Assembly: GCF_900104795.1 (NCBI RefSeq)
Contig: NZ_FNTG01000002.1
Coordinates: 2,976,001-3,040,000 of the forward strand
Direction of reading: 5' to 3'
Source of the DNA: Burkholderia sp. WP9
Lineage (GTDB): Bacteria; Pseudomonadota; Gammaproteobacteria; Burkholderiales; Burkholderiaceae
Length of the DNA: 64,000 bases
The position numbers and the translations under genes are program-made. How positions within the stretch are numbered: the first letter of the stretch is position 1; each line of letters starts with the position of its first letter. Below the pieces are notes generated by a model. The model was not told the DNA's origin and made no database searches. It saw only the letters and a program-made list of their open reading frames with translations. Below are positions 8,158 to 16,354 of the stretch, piece after piece.

Positions 8158-9678
8158 TTAGAAGAAGCCCAACGGCTTGTCGCTATAGCTCACGAGCAGG
8201 TTCTTCGTTTGCTGATAGTGGTCGAGCATCATCTTGTGCGTTTCGCGGCCAATGCCGGACTGCTTGTAGCCGCCAAACGCCGCATGCGCCGGATAGGCGT
8301 GGTAGCAGTTCGTCCACACGCGGCCCGCCTGAATCTGCCTGCCGAAGCGGTAGGCACGTGTGCCGTCGCGCGTCCACACGCCGGCGCCGAGGCCGTAGAG
8401 CGAGTCGTTGGCGATTTCGAGCGCCTCTTCTTCGTTCCTGAACGTCGTGACCGAGACTACCGGTCCGAAAATCTCTTCCTGGAAGATGCGCATCTTGTTG
8501 TGGCCGCGGAACACGGTCGGCTTGACGTAATAGCCTTTGCTCAATTCGCCGCCAAGCGCATTGCGCTCACCGCCGATCAGGCATTCGGCGCCCTCCTGTT
8601 TGCCCAGATCGACATACGAAAGAATCTTCTCCAACTGTTCCTGCGAGGCCTGCGCACCGATCATCGTTCTGGTGTCGAGCGGATGCCCTTGCGTGATGGC
8701 GGCGACGCGTTTCAGCGCGCGTTCCATGAAGCGGTCGTAAATCTTTTCTTCGATCAATACGCGTGACGGACACGTGCACACTTCACCCTGATTCAACGCG
8801 AACATCGCGAAGCCTTCGAGAGCCTTGTCGAAAAACCCGTCGTCACGATCGATCACGTCGGCGAAGAAAATGTTCGGGCTTTTGCCGCCAAGTTCGAGCG
8901 TGACGGGAATGATGTTCTGGCTCGCGTACTGCATGATGAGGCGGCCGGTCGAAGTCTCTCCGGTAAACGCAATCTTGGCGATGCGCTTGCTCGATGCCAG
9001 CGGCTTGCCGGCTTCGAGGCCGAAACCGTTGACCACGTTCAGCACACCCGGCGGCAGCAAGTCCTGAATCAGTTCGACCAGCACGAGAATCGATGCGGGT
9101 GTTTGCTCGGCAGGCTTGAGCACGATGCAGTTTCCCGCTGCGAGTGCCGGCGCGACTTTCCACACGGCCATCAGGATCGGGAAATTCCACGGAATGATCT
9201 GACCGACCACACCCAGTGGCTCATGAAAATGATAGGCCACGGTATCCGCGTCGATCTCGGAGAGCGTCCCTTCCTGTGCGCGAATGCAACCGGCGAAATA
9301 GCGGAAATGATCGATCGCGAGCGGGATGTCCGCGGCGAGTGTTTCGCGGATCGGTTTGCCGTTGTCGATCGATTCGGCGAATGCGATGCGCGAGAGGTTC
9401 TGCTCCATGCGGTCCGCAATACGGTTCAGGATGTTCGCGCGCAAGGCGGGCGACGTATCGGCCCAGGCTTTGCGGGCGCGGTGAGCCGCATCCAGAGCGA
9501 GTTCGATGTCTTCTTCCGTCGAACGGGGAATCGACGTAAAGGGTTCGCCGGTGATCGGCGACACGTTGTCGAAGTACTCGCCACGCACCGGAGGAACCCA
9601 CTCGCCGCCGATGAAATTGGCGTATTGCCGCGCATACGGAAATTCGACATCGAGAAACTGCATATCTGCGTGATTCAT
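8158..9678 (-). CDS. aldehyde dehydrogenase, acetaldehyde-type (ExaC/AcoD-like)
   Basis: A 506-residue NAD-dependent aldehyde dehydrogenase of the ExaC/AcoD type, matching that group in length and C-terminus. It shows [34 protein letters not shown] and the catalytic Cys in GEVCTC (C301), with a second Cys two residues later, as in ExaC. It would oxidise the aldehyde formed by the periplasmic alcohol dehydrogenase to a carboxylate in the cytosol. ATG 9678 is preceded by GGAGG (minus strand). The gene is divergent from the PQQ dehydrogenase, and a sigma-54-like promoter lies at 9779-9793, so the two are probably co-regulated. Confidence 0.93.
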   Translation of the reverse strand: MNHADMQFLDVEFPYARQYANFIGGEWVPPVRGEYFDNVSPITGEPFTSIPRSTEEDIELALDAAHRARKAWADTSPALRANILNRIADRMEQNLSRIAFAESIDNGKPIRETLAADIPLAIDHFRYFAGCIRAQEGTLSEIDADTVAYHFHEPLGVVGQIIPWNFPILMAVWKVAPALAAGNCIVLKPAEQTPASILVLVELIQDLLPPGVLNVVNGFGLEAGKPLASSKRIAKIAFTGETSTGRLIMQYASQNIIPVTLELGGKSPNIFFADVIDRDDGFFDKALEGFAMFALNQGEVCTCPSRVLIEEKIYDRFMERALKRVAAITQGHPLDTRTMIGAQASQEQLEKILSYVDLGKQEGAECLIGGERNALGGELSKGYYVKPTVFRGHNKMRIFQEEIFGPVVSVTTFRNEEEALEIANDSLYGLGAGVWTRDGTRAYRFGRQIQAGRVWTNCYHAYPAHAAFGGYKQSGIGRETHKMMLDHYQQTKNLLVSYSDKPLGFF

Positions 9679-9778
9679 GCCTGACTCCTCCAAATGATTG
9701 TCTGAACGCCGACGGAGAAAGCGCGCTTTGGCGTGACGTGTGCGCATCACCGCGGCTCTTCATCGTGAGGAGCATTCA

Positions 9779-9793
9779 GCGAGAAGCGTGCCA
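9779..9793 (-). promoter_or_regulatory. sigma-54 promoter for the aldehyde dehydrogenase gene
   Basis: On the minus strand the sequence reads TGGCAC, five bases, TCGC. This matches the -24/-12 consensus TGGCAC-N5-TTGC with one mismatch and keeps the essential GG and GC. The expected start site is about 90 bases before ATG 9678. Confidence 0.65.
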
Positions 9794-9865
9794 TTGGACA
9801 TGAGTGTGCGGCATGCATAGCGACGAGCGCCGTTCATTCGCGCGCGCTTTGCTTCATCGGTCGGG

Positions 9866-9886
9866 CAACTGTCATTTTTAGCAACA
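9866..9886 (+). promoter_or_regulatory. candidate activator-binding site (UAS) of the sigma-54 regulon
   Basis: CAACTG, nine bases, GCAACA. The same hexamers with the same nine-base spacing occur upstream of pqqA (14066-14086, minus strand). Here the site lies about 120 bases upstream of the PQQ-dehydrogenase -24 box and about 73 bases upstream of the oppositely facing aldehyde-dehydrogenase promoter. Assignment to the activator encoded at 14100-16073 is inference. Confidence 0.5.
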
Positions 9887-10004
9887 CATGTGCGTTCGAA
9901 TGTGCCACGCCGCAACACTGCCGGCACGCATGGAGAGCCGCTCTTTCACGCGATTGCGGCGCGCTTTCATCGACTATCGCGGCCCGAGGCGCACTTGCCG
10001 CCAA

Positions 10005-10019
10005 TGGCACGCGACTTGC
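10005..10019 (+). promoter_or_regulatory. sigma-54 promoter for the PQQ alcohol dehydrogenase gene
   Basis: TGGCAC, five bases, TTGC is an exact match to the -24/-12 core, with the preferred G after TGGCAC. Transcription would start near 10031, about 75 bases before ATG 10105. Confidence 0.85.
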
Positions 10020-10104
10020 CTTGAATGGCCCGCAGCCAGTCTGCGTTCACTAGACGATGGCGCCGCCGCACGGCCTCGCGTCGACAACTCAACAGGAGAC
10101 AAGG

Positions 10105-11832
10105 ATGAAAGCACGTTTAGCTTCGGCGACGCGGCCCACGGCGCTTGCAATGAGCGTGGCGACCGCCGTCAGTCTGTTATTCGGATCGGCGATGGCCGCC
10201 GGCGACTACCCGGCCGTCACCTATGAGCGATTGACCGCTGCGCAGAGCGACCCCGGCTGGCTCACGTACTACCGCACCTATAACGGCCAGGCGCACTCGC
10301 CGCTCAAACAGATCGACACTGCGAACGTGAAGAACCTCAAACAGGTCTGGAGCTACAAGTTTCCGGCGGACCTGCAGCAGGGATTCGAAGCCACGCCGAT
10401 CGTCAACGGACGCTTTCTCTTCGTGACCACGCCGAAGGACAACGTCTATGCATTCGACGCGGTAACCGGCAAGCAATTGTGGAAGTTCGAACCGAAGCTC
10501 GGTGCGGAGTCGTTCAAGACGGCATGTTGCGACGTGATCAATCGCGGCGTGGCCCTGTATGGCAAGAACGTCTACGTCGCGATGCTGAGCGGTGACGTGG
10601 TCGCACTCGACGCGCAGACTGGCGCGGTTGCGTGGCGCAAGCAGATGTTCGAGCCGGGGCTCGGCTATGCATTCTCGCTGGCGCCGCTTGCGCTCGACGG
10701 CGCATTGGTGGTGGGCAGCGCCGGCGGCGAATACGGCGCACGCGGCTTTATCGCGGCGTTGAATCCGGACGACGGCAATGTGCTGTGGAAGCGCTTTACG
10801 GTGCCCGCGGCTGGCGAGAAGGGTGGAGATACGTGGCCGAACGGCATGCAGGAACATGGCGGCGCGCCGGCCTGGCTGACGGGCACTTACGACGCTGCAT
10901 CGAAGACGCTCTACTGGGGCGTGGGCAACCCAGGCCCGTGGCTAGCCGATCTGCGTCCGGGCGACAACCTTTACTCCGATTCGCTCCTCGCACTCGATCC
11001 GAAGAACGGCGATCTCAAATGGCATTACCAGTACACCAAACATGACACATGGGACTACGACGGCGTGAATACGCCGGTACTGGCGACGATCAAGTATCAG
11101 GACAAGGAGTACGACGCGATCATTCACGCGGACCGCAACGGCTTCTTCCATGCGATCGACCGCGGCACAGGCAAGCTGATCTATGCGAAGCCGTTCGTGA
11201 CGGCGACTTCGGTAACGGGCTACACGGCGGATGGCGCGCCGATTCAGGATGCGTCGAAGTACCCGAAGGCCGGCACGACGATCGAAACCTGCCCGAGCTT
11301 CCTCGGCGGCAAGAACTGGTGGTCGGTTTCGTACGATCCGGACAAGCACATTGCAGTCGTCCCGGCTTTGCACGCATGCATGTCGCTGTCGGGCAAATCG
11401 GTGAACTACATGGAAGGCTTGCCGTACCTCGGCGAAGGCTTCGAAATCAAACCGGAGCCCGGCAGCAAGGGTTATGGCGAGCTGCAGGCGATCAATGTCG
11501 ACACGGGCAAGAAAATCTGGAGCCACTGGAGCAAGATGCCGTGGAACGGCGGCGTGGCGACCACGGCCGGTGGTCTTGCGTTTAGCGGCTCGCTCGACGG
11601 CCACCTGTACGCATTCGATGTGACGACCGGCAAGGTGTTGTGGCAGAGCCCGAAGCTGGCAAGCGGAATCGTCGCTCAACCTTCGGTGTTCGAGGCCGAC
11701 GGCAAGGAGTATGTCGCCATTCTCGCGGGCTACGGGGGCGCGAATCCGATCTGGGGCGGCCCGATGGCGAAGGCGGCGGAGAAGGTTCCACGCGGCGGCA
11801 CGTTGTATGTGTTCGCGCTCAACCACGGCTGA
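10105..11832 (+). CDS. PQQ-dependent alcohol dehydrogenase with lanthanide-type active site
   Basis: A 575-residue periplasmic quinoprotein. A signal peptide ends near ...GSAMA-AGDYP. Eight-bladed propeller tryptophan motifs occur, for example YNGQAHSPL and TGKQLWKFEP. The adjacent cysteine pair C141-C142 is characteristic of PQQ alcohol dehydrogenases. The catalytic base is in HDTWDYDG (D317), and the residue two positions later is also Asp (D319). In this family that extra Asp marks lanthanide-dependent enzymes (XoxF, PedH, ExaF types), whereas calcium enzymes have Ala, Ser or Thr. It would oxidise primary alcohols and pass electrons to a cytochrome c, plausibly the fused protein downstream. 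ATG 10105 has AGGAG upstream; the exact sigma-54 promoter sits at 10005. Confidence 0.93.
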   Translation: MKARLASATRPTALAMSVATAVSLLFGSAMAAGDYPAVTYERLTAAQSDPGWLTYYRTYNGQAHSPLKQIDTANVKNLKQVWSYKFPADLQQGFEATPIVNGRFLFVTTPKDNVYAFDAVTGKQLWKFEPKLGAESFKTACCDVINRGVALYGKNVYVAMLSGDVVALDAQTGAVAWRKQMFEPGLGYAFSLAPLALDGALVVGSAGGEYGARGFIAALNPDDGNVLWKRFTVPAAGEKGGDTWPNGMQEHGGAPAWLTGTYDAASKTLYWGVGNPGPWLADLRPGDNLYSDSLLALDPKNGDLKWHYQYTKHDTWDYDGVNTPVLATIKYQDKEYDAIIHADRNGFFHAIDRGTGKLIYAKPFVTATSVTGYTADGAPIQDASKYPKAGTTIETCPSFLGGKNWWSVSYDPDKHIAVVPALHACMSLSGKSVNYMEGLPYLGEGFEIKPEPGSKGYGELQAINVDTGKKIWSHWSKMPWNGGVATTAGGLAFSGSLDGHLYAFDVTTGKVLWQSPKLASGIVAQPSVFEADGKEYVAILAGYGGANPIWGGPMAKAAEKVPRGGTLYVFALNHG

Positions 11833-11922
11833 TGTCCACATGGCTGTCACGACAAGCCGGCCGCGTCCGCATGGACACAGTCGCCCGGTCGTGACGGTCA
11901 GGCCTTTTCTGGAAACAGGATC

Positions 11923-13155
11923 ATGAAGACTCGACTCAATAGGTTCGCCGTTGCCGGTGTCTTGCTGGCCACCGGCGCACTGGCACCGGGACTCGCCAGC
12001 GCAGGTGTGCGCGTGTGCACGTTTCCCGGCAGTCCCTCGACCGCGCTCGACGAAGCGGTCGCGCGCGAAGCGTTTCGCACGGCCGGTATCGCGCTGTCGC
12101 TCTCTCCCGGAGGATTCGACAGTGGCGACGACGACGGCGTCTCGCTGAAGGAGCTAAACGCCGCACTGGCGAGAAAATGCGATGTGATAGCCGGCTTTCC
12201 GCGTTCGACAGTGGCAGATGGTTCCGGCAGCAAACTGACCTTCTCGCGCGGTTATCTGCGCTCCGGCTACGTCAGCATCACCACGCGAGAATCGTCCACG
12301 CCCGCCGGCGGAGCCGAGGTGGTTGCGGCAACTTATGCGAGCCCCGCGCAACTGATTGCCGTGCAGCAGCCGAACGTGAAACTCGACCTGGAGAACACAG
12401 CGGAGCTGACGGTCGACGCCGTGGCGAGCGGGCATGCGCAGCGCGCGATCGTCTGGTATCCGGCGGTGGTGGCTTACACGATCAAACATCCTGAGCGGCA
12501 CTTCCGGATTGTCAATGCCGCCTCGCAGTATGCCGACTGGCAGTTGGTGTTCGCGTTCGGCAAGAACGGCGCGGGGTTACAGCCGCGAATCGACGCGGCG
12601 CTCGAAAAGATGGCATCGGACGGCCGGCTCGCGGCATTGTCTCGCCACTGGACTCTCCCCGAAGCGGCTCAGGCGAGCAGTTCTGCCGCGCCGGCGTTTG
12701 CCTATCGCGATGGCCCAGGCCGTGGCGGCGCGGTGTGGCGTATGACTTTGGCATCCGGGCAGGGTTCGCAGCAAGGTCGGTTTCTCAAGGTCGATGCGAG
12801 TGCAGCCGCCGATGCGCCGGCTTTCGACCGCACGCAGGTCGCGCATGGCAAGACGCTTTACTCGAGTTCGTGTGCGAAATGCCACGGTCCCGACCTGCAG
12901 GGACTCAATGCACCCGCATTGCGCGGGCCGGCTTTTGCACCGGCTGCCAATGCGAAGCTGACGATCGGCGGGGTGTACGGATACATGGCGAACAATATGC
13001 CGGCTGACCGCCCGGGCAAGATGAAACCGCAGGATTATGCGGACATCATGGCCTTCCTGCTGTATTCGAATGGCTATAGCGCGAGCAGCACCAAACTCAC
13101 CGACGATAGCGCCAAGGCATCGACCACACCGCTCAACGCGCGCACATCGCAATAG
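11923..13155 (+). CDS. fused periplasmic binding protein (XoxJ/MxaJ-like) and cytochrome c (XoxG-like)
   Basis: A 410-residue exported protein (signal peptide MKTRLN...GLASA). Residues about 27-250 resemble a family-3 solute-binding domain of the MxaJ/XoxJ kind (GVRVCTFPG, KCDVIAGFP, FSRGYLRSGYVSI, FAFGKNGAGL). Residues about 300-390 are a class-I cytochrome c with one haem site CAKCH (C317, C320, H321) and a probable Met ligand in NNMPADRPGKM. In methylotroph loci these are usually two genes, xoxJ and xoxG; here they are a single chain. It lies 90 bases after the PQQ dehydrogenase on the same strand and is probably its electron acceptor and accessory protein. The open frame is continuous, with no sign of a frameshift artefact. 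Confidence 0.82.
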   Translation: MKTRLNRFAVAGVLLATGALAPGLASAGVRVCTFPGSPSTALDEAVAREAFRTAGIALSLSPGGFDSGDDDGVSLKELNAALARKCDVIAGFPRSTVADGSGSKLTFSRGYLRSGYVSITTRESSTPAGGAEVVAATYASPAQLIAVQQPNVKLDLENTAELTVDAVASGHAQRAIVWYPAVVAYTIKHPERHFRIVNAASQYADWQLVFAFGKNGAGLQPRIDAALEKMASDGRLAALSRHWTLPEAAQASSSAAPAFAYRDGPGRGGAVWRMTLASGQGSQQGRFLKVDASAAADAPAFDRTQVAHGKTLYSSSCAKCHGPDLQGLNAPALRGPAFAPAANAKLTIGGVYGYMANNMPADRPGKMKPQDYADIMAFLLYSNGYSASSTKLTDDSAKASTTPLNARTSQ

Positions 13156-13212
13156 GCCCGGTATCTTTCTTCACTGAGTTTCTTCACTGCGTCGGTCGCC
13201 ATGGAACGACGA

Positions 13213-13255
13213 CGGCCCGGCAGTCTTCCCGTCATTCACGGGGAGCGCCGGGCCG
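13213..13255. terminator. hairpin between convergent transcripts
   Basis: CGGCCCGGC at 13213-13221 pairs with GCCGGGCCG at 13247-13255, and an inner CCCG/CGGG stem extends it. It lies between the stop of the fused cytochrome gene and the end of pqqD, so it could end both transcripts. There is no long T run, so it is only terminator-like. Confidence 0.5.
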
Positions 13256-13348
13256 CCTTCCTTGTAACCGTCACTTTATCCATTACCCCTGCCGCATGAC
13301 GTGTCCCTGCTGCGAACAGGCAGCGGAGCGTCGATCAGCGCAGCCGTG

Positions 13349-13630
13349 TCAGTCCAGCCAGCCGCGTTGCCGCGCATGGTCGATGAAACGGTACACGTCG
13401 GCGGCGAGGTCGGACGCTCTGAACAGATCTTCCAGTTCACCGATAATGTCGTCCAGTTCGCGTGTCCCGTCGCAGCGCACGAGAATTTCCCCCGCGCTCG
13501 GATTGAGATTCACGGTGCCATCTGGAGAGAGCAGCACGTAGGTATCCCGAACGCCTTCCCATTGCAGGCGGAACTTCGTGCGCAAACAGGGCCGAAGGCT
13601 GGCGTAATGGTCGTGATGCGGGGCATTCAT
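13349..13630 (-). CDS. pqqD: PqqD, PQQ biosynthesis peptide chaperone
   Basis: A 93-residue protein with the PqqD pattern RLQWEGVRDTYVLLSPDG, LNPSAGEILVRCDGTREL and a terminal RQRGWLD. PqqD binds the PqqA precursor peptide and presents it to the radical SAM enzyme PqqE. ATG 13630 starts MNAPHHDHYA; it lies five bases after the stop of a 20-codon reading frame, so translation may be coupled. It belongs to the pqqA transcript, but pqqB, pqqC and pqqE are not in the window. The last gene on this strand before the convergent cytochrome gene is pqqD itself. Confidence 0.9.
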   Translation of the reverse strand: MNAPHHDHYASLRPCLRTKFRLQWEGVRDTYVLLSPDGTVNLNPSAGEILVRCDGTRELDDIIGELEDLFRASDLAADVYRFIDHARQRGWLD

Positions 13631-13635
13631 ACGGG

Positions 13636-13698
13636 TTACGCCTTTAAGATCTCTTCGAGCATCAGCCCGAGCCGGCAATTCTGGTCTTCATGGGCCAT
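13636..13698 (-). CDS. possible 20-residue peptide between pqqA and pqqD
   Basis: A short frame starts at ATG 13698 and ends in TAA five bases before the pqqD start. The peptide is acidic and helical in character (MAHEDQNC..., ending LEEILKA) with one Cys. The ribosome-binding site is weak (CCGGAAC). The tight spacing to pqqD is the main reason to list it. It could be a real peptide, a translational-coupling leader, or chance. Confidence 0.3.
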   Translation of the reverse strand: MAHEDQNCRLGLMLEEILKA

Positions 13699-13714
13699 GT
13701 TCCGGGCGCCGTCA

Positions 13715-13737
13715 CGCTCGCTCACATAAAGCGAGCG
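13715..13737 (-). promoter_or_regulatory. hairpin in the pqqA-pqqD spacer
   Basis: CGCTCGC (13715-13721) and GCGAGCG (13731-13737) form a 7-bp stem with a 9-base loop, 24 bases after the pqqA stop. Such a stem could protect the pqqA message or attenuate pqqD, keeping the substrate peptide more abundant than the chaperone. Confidence 0.5.
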
Positions 13738-13760
13738 GCGTGCGGCGTTTTATCGTTGCT

Positions 13761-13835
13761 TTAGCGATTGGCGATATACATCGTGATTTCAAAACCGAAA
13801 CGCAGATCGGAATAGGCGGGGGTGGTCCATTGCAT
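13761..13835 (-). CDS. pqqA: PqqA, precursor peptide of pyrroloquinoline quinone
   Basis: A 24-codon gene beginning [10 protein letters not shown] and ending MYIANR. The Glu and Tyr that are cross-linked to make PQQ are at their canonical places, E16 and Y20, with the typical three-residue spacing (EITMY). The ribosome-binding site AAGGAGA lies just upstream of ATG 13835. A sigma-54-type promoter at 13902-13916 precedes it. Together with pqqD, this would raise PQQ supply when the alcohol dehydrogenase is induced. Confidence 0.95.
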   Translation of the reverse strand: MQWTTPAYSDLRFGFEITMYIANR

Positions 13836-13901
13836 GACTGTCTCCTTGAATAAAACATGTGATTGAAGAACCGCATAGGTGAAGCGGCCGTGTCGATTAA
13901 C

Positions 13902-13916
13902 GCAAAGTCTGTGCCG
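13902..13916 (-). promoter_or_regulatory. pqqA: sigma-54 promoter for pqqA
   Basis: On the minus strand the sequence is CGGCAC, five bases, TTGC. The GG and GC doublets and the spacing are kept, and one base of the -24 box differs. The start site would be about 55 bases before the pqqA ATG. A copy of the CAACTG-N9-GCAACA element lies about 150 bases upstream. Confidence 0.65.
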
Positions 13917-14012
13917 GGAGAATAGAGCCAAGTTGGAAGCTGTGAAGGACGCGCCGAATGATTAGCATGTCGAATGGACAAAAAAAATAATCGATGTGTG
14001 CTGTGACGTCGC

Positions 14013-14043
14013 GTGTTCCGCGCTCGGACCGGGCGCGGAACAC
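14013..14043 (-). terminator. hairpin after the sigma-54 activator gene
   Basis: A perfect 10-bp stem (GTGTTCCGCG at 14013-14022 with CGCGGAACAC at 14034-14043) and an 11-base loop, located between the activator stop and the pqqA promoter. There is no immediate T run; an A/T-rich stretch follows about 25 bases later on the minus strand. Confidence 0.5.
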
Positions 14044-14065
14044 CTGTTCATTTCAGTTACAGCAC

Positions 14066-14086
14066 TGTTGCAAATTGGAGCAGTTG
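14066..14086 (-). promoter_or_regulatory. candidate activator-binding site (UAS) upstream of pqqA
   Basis: On the minus strand: CAACTG, nine bases, GCAACA. It has the same hexamers, spacing and orientation relative to its promoter as the site at 9866-9886. It lies about 150 bases upstream of the -24 box, a normal distance for a sigma-54 enhancer. Confidence 0.5.
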
Positions 14087-14099
14087 TGACACCTACGAG

Positions 14100-16073
14100 T
14101 CAGGCCGCGTTTTCCGAGTCGCTCAAACCCTGCAACGGCAGCTTTCTATAAATCGTGTTGCGCGAGATGCCAAGCGCGCGAGCGGCCGCCGACACATTGC
14201 CGCCATGTTGTGCCACGGCTTGGGCAATGACGCTGGTGGCGACGTCTTCAAGACGTCCGCTTGGCAGCGGTAAGGCTTCTGTGCTGGCCGTGCCCGGCGC
14301 GGTAGCCGTGCGCAAGCCGTCGAAGAAATCGTCTGGCAAATGCTCGCGGCGAATCTCGCCGTCCGCATCGACCATGGCCGCCGCCGTGCGCAGAAGATTG
14401 CCCAACTGCCTGAAATTGCCCGGCCATGCGCATTGCTCGAACAGCGCCATCACGTCCGGGGCAACGCTCAGGCGCTGCCCTTCGCTGCTCTCGGCAGACG
14501 CGCATTGCAGCATCTTCTGGATGACGGCGGACAGATCCGTGCGCTCGCGCAGCGGCGGCAGTTTGACCACCATGCCGTTCAGGCGGTAGTACAGATCCTC
14601 GCGAAACCGGTTCTGCGCAATCATCTCACGCAGGTCGCGGTGGGTCGCGCAGATCACGGCGATATCGACCGGTATCGACTTCGATGAGCCAAGCGGATTG
14701 ACAAGCCGTTCCTGCAACACGCGCAGCAAGCGCACCTGCAACGGATAGGGCATGTCGCCGATTTCGTCGAGGAACAGCGTGCCGCCATTGGCTTGCAGCA
14801 GTTTGCCGATGGCGCCCTTGCGCCGCGCGCCCGTGAACGCGCCTTCCTCGTAGCCGAACAACTCGGACTCGATCAGCGTTTCCGGTATCGACGCGCAGTT
14901 GACCGCGACGAACGAGCCGGAGCGTCGCGGCGAGTCGTTGTGAATCGCCTGCGCGAGCAGTTCCTTGCCGGTTCCGGTCTCACCGGTGATCAGGATCGGT
15001 ATGTCCTTGCCGATCACCTTGCGGATTTTGCCGATGACTGCCGTGATCTGGGGGTCGCCCGTGTCGAGGTAGCTGAGTCTCGACAACGCACCCGCGGCTG
15101 GCGTCGCCGCTTCCGCGCGCTGGGCCGTGCGCGTCTCGCGGGTTTCCTGCGGCAGCGAGCTCGCCTCGGTGCGAGTGTCGCGGCGGAATTCGACGTGCGC
15201 GCAGACCACCGCGCCAGTGTGCAGGTTCAGCGATAAATGCCGGTCCCGGCTGACTCGCCGGTGATCGAGTAGTTGCGCGCTCGTGAGACCGAATAACGAC
15301 GACAGCGTATGCGCGCGCAAGCCCGCGAGCGGCATGCCCAACTGGAATTGCGCACTGCGATTGGCGGACAGGAAACGGCCGTCGCAGGTGAATGCGGCGA
15401 TGCCTTCCATCAAGGTGCCGAGAAATTCAGGGCGGCCGTGAAAGGCGATTTGCAAGGTTTCGCGAAAGGTGCTCGTAAACAGATGATTCTCGATCATCTG
15501 CACGGACATTTTCGCCAGCGCCATGGTGTGCTGGTGATAGCTGCGATAGTCGCCGGTGACATCGAGCACGCCGATCAGATCGCCGTATGGATCGAGGATC
15601 GGCACACTGGAGCAGGTGAGAAAGCGATTGGCCGCCAGATAGTGCTGCTCGCCGTGGATGGCGGTTGGGCATCGCTCGGCGAGCGCCGTGCCGATTGCGT
15701 TCGTGCCTTGGCGGTCCTCGGCCCAGTTGGCGCCCGGGCGCAGCGCGACTTTCTCGGCGCGCCGCAGAAAGTCGTCGTCGCCGATCGAATGAAGAATCAG
15801 GCCTTCGGCGTCGGTCAGCACGATCATGCTCTGCGTGTTGACGATCTGCTCATGCAGCGTTTCCATCACCGGCGTGGCATGTGCGCAGAGCACACGGCTT
15901 TGTTCCAGCTTCAACGAAAGCTCGGCCGCGGGCAGGACGTCGTAGTCCGGCCGCATCAGCGCGCTCAAGCCGAAAGTTTCGGAGCGTTCGTGGGATTTCT
16001 GAATCGACGGTGTGAGCCAGCCGGGCTCATGGGCCGTCATTGGCGCTACAGCGTGATAGACCTCATCGCGCAT
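14100..16073 (-). CDS. sigma-54-dependent Fis-family activator, AcoR-like
   Basis: A 657-residue enhancer-binding protein. An N-terminal GAF-type sensory region (about 60-230, [36 protein letters not shown]) is followed by the AAA+ domain. The latter has Walker A GETGTGKE (about 362-369) and an intact GAFTGA sigma-54 contact loop (about 410-415). The C-terminus is a Fis-type helix-turn-helix ([20 protein letters not shown]). AcoR-like proteins activate alcohol, acetoin or aldehyde catabolism. The nearby three sigma-54 promoters make this the obvious regulator of the alcohol-oxidation locus. ATG 16073 is preceded by GGAGGAGACA. Confidence 0.93.
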   Translation of the reverse strand: MRDEVYHAVAPMTAHEPGWLTPSIQKSHERSETFGLSALMRPDYDVLPAAELSLKLEQSRVLCAHATPVMETLHEQIVNTQSMIVLTDAEGLILHSIGDDDFLRRAEKVALRPGANWAEDRQGTNAIGTALAERCPTAIHGEQHYLAANRFLTCSSVPILDPYGDLIGVLDVTGDYRSYHQHTMALAKMSVQMIENHLFTSTFRETLQIAFHGRPEFLGTLMEGIAAFTCDGRFLSANRSAQFQLGMPLAGLRAHTLSSLFGLTSAQLLDHRRVSRDRHLSLNLHTGAVVCAHVEFRRDTRTEASSLPQETRETRTAQRAEAATPAAGALSRLSYLDTGDPQITAVIGKIRKVIGKDIPILITGETGTGKELLAQAIHNDSPRRSGSFVAVNCASIPETLIESELFGYEEGAFTGARRKGAIGKLLQANGGTLFLDEIGDMPYPLQVRLLRVLQERLVNPLGSSKSIPVDIAVICATHRDLREMIAQNRFREDLYYRLNGMVVKLPPLRERTDLSAVIQKMLQCASAESSEGQRLSVAPDVMALFEQCAWPGNFRQLGNLLRTAAAMVDADGEIRREHLPDDFFDGLRTATAPGTASTEALPLPSGRLEDVATSVIAQAVAQHGGNVSAAARALGISRNTIYRKLPLQGLSDSENAA

Positions 16074-16354
16074 TGTCTCCTCCTGCTGGTCAGCCCCGTT
16101 CGTTTTGCCGGGGTCGTGCGGGTACTCCAACAAGCAAGTCATATGCCAGTGAAGAGTTTCGCGGAGTCGGCGGTTGTTCCTGCCATCGCCTTGATGGGGC
16201 CGCTGAATTGAGCGTCAACGGAACACGTCGTCTGGATACCCGCGGTCAGTGTGTATGTTCGTGCCGAAACCCGTAGCGGGTTTGATCTGACTCAAACCAT
16301 GTCCTCGGGGAAGCGATCCGGGCGACTCAATACATTGAGCCGCGCTTGCGGCGC

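Larger units (their letters stand above)
9679..10104. promoter_or_regulatory. divergent regulatory region between aldehyde and PQQ alcohol dehydrogenase genes
   Basis: This 426-base gap holds no convincing gene. It contains two oppositely facing sigma-54-type promoters (9779-9793 on minus, 10005-10019 on plus) and, between them, the candidate activator site CAACTG-N9-GCAACA at 9866-9886. That element recurs upstream of pqqA. The arrangement (activator site 75-120 bases from the -24 boxes) fits enhancer-dependent transcription. Confidence 0.7.

Noticed and set aside
9888..10226. Plus-strand frame overlapping the sigma-54 promoter region
   Set aside because: It covers the promoter and the start of the PQQ dehydrogenase in another frame and has no domain.
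13712..13981. 89-codon minus-strand frame around pqqA
   Set aside because: It overlaps pqqA in a different frame; pqqA has invariant residues and a good ribosome-binding site.
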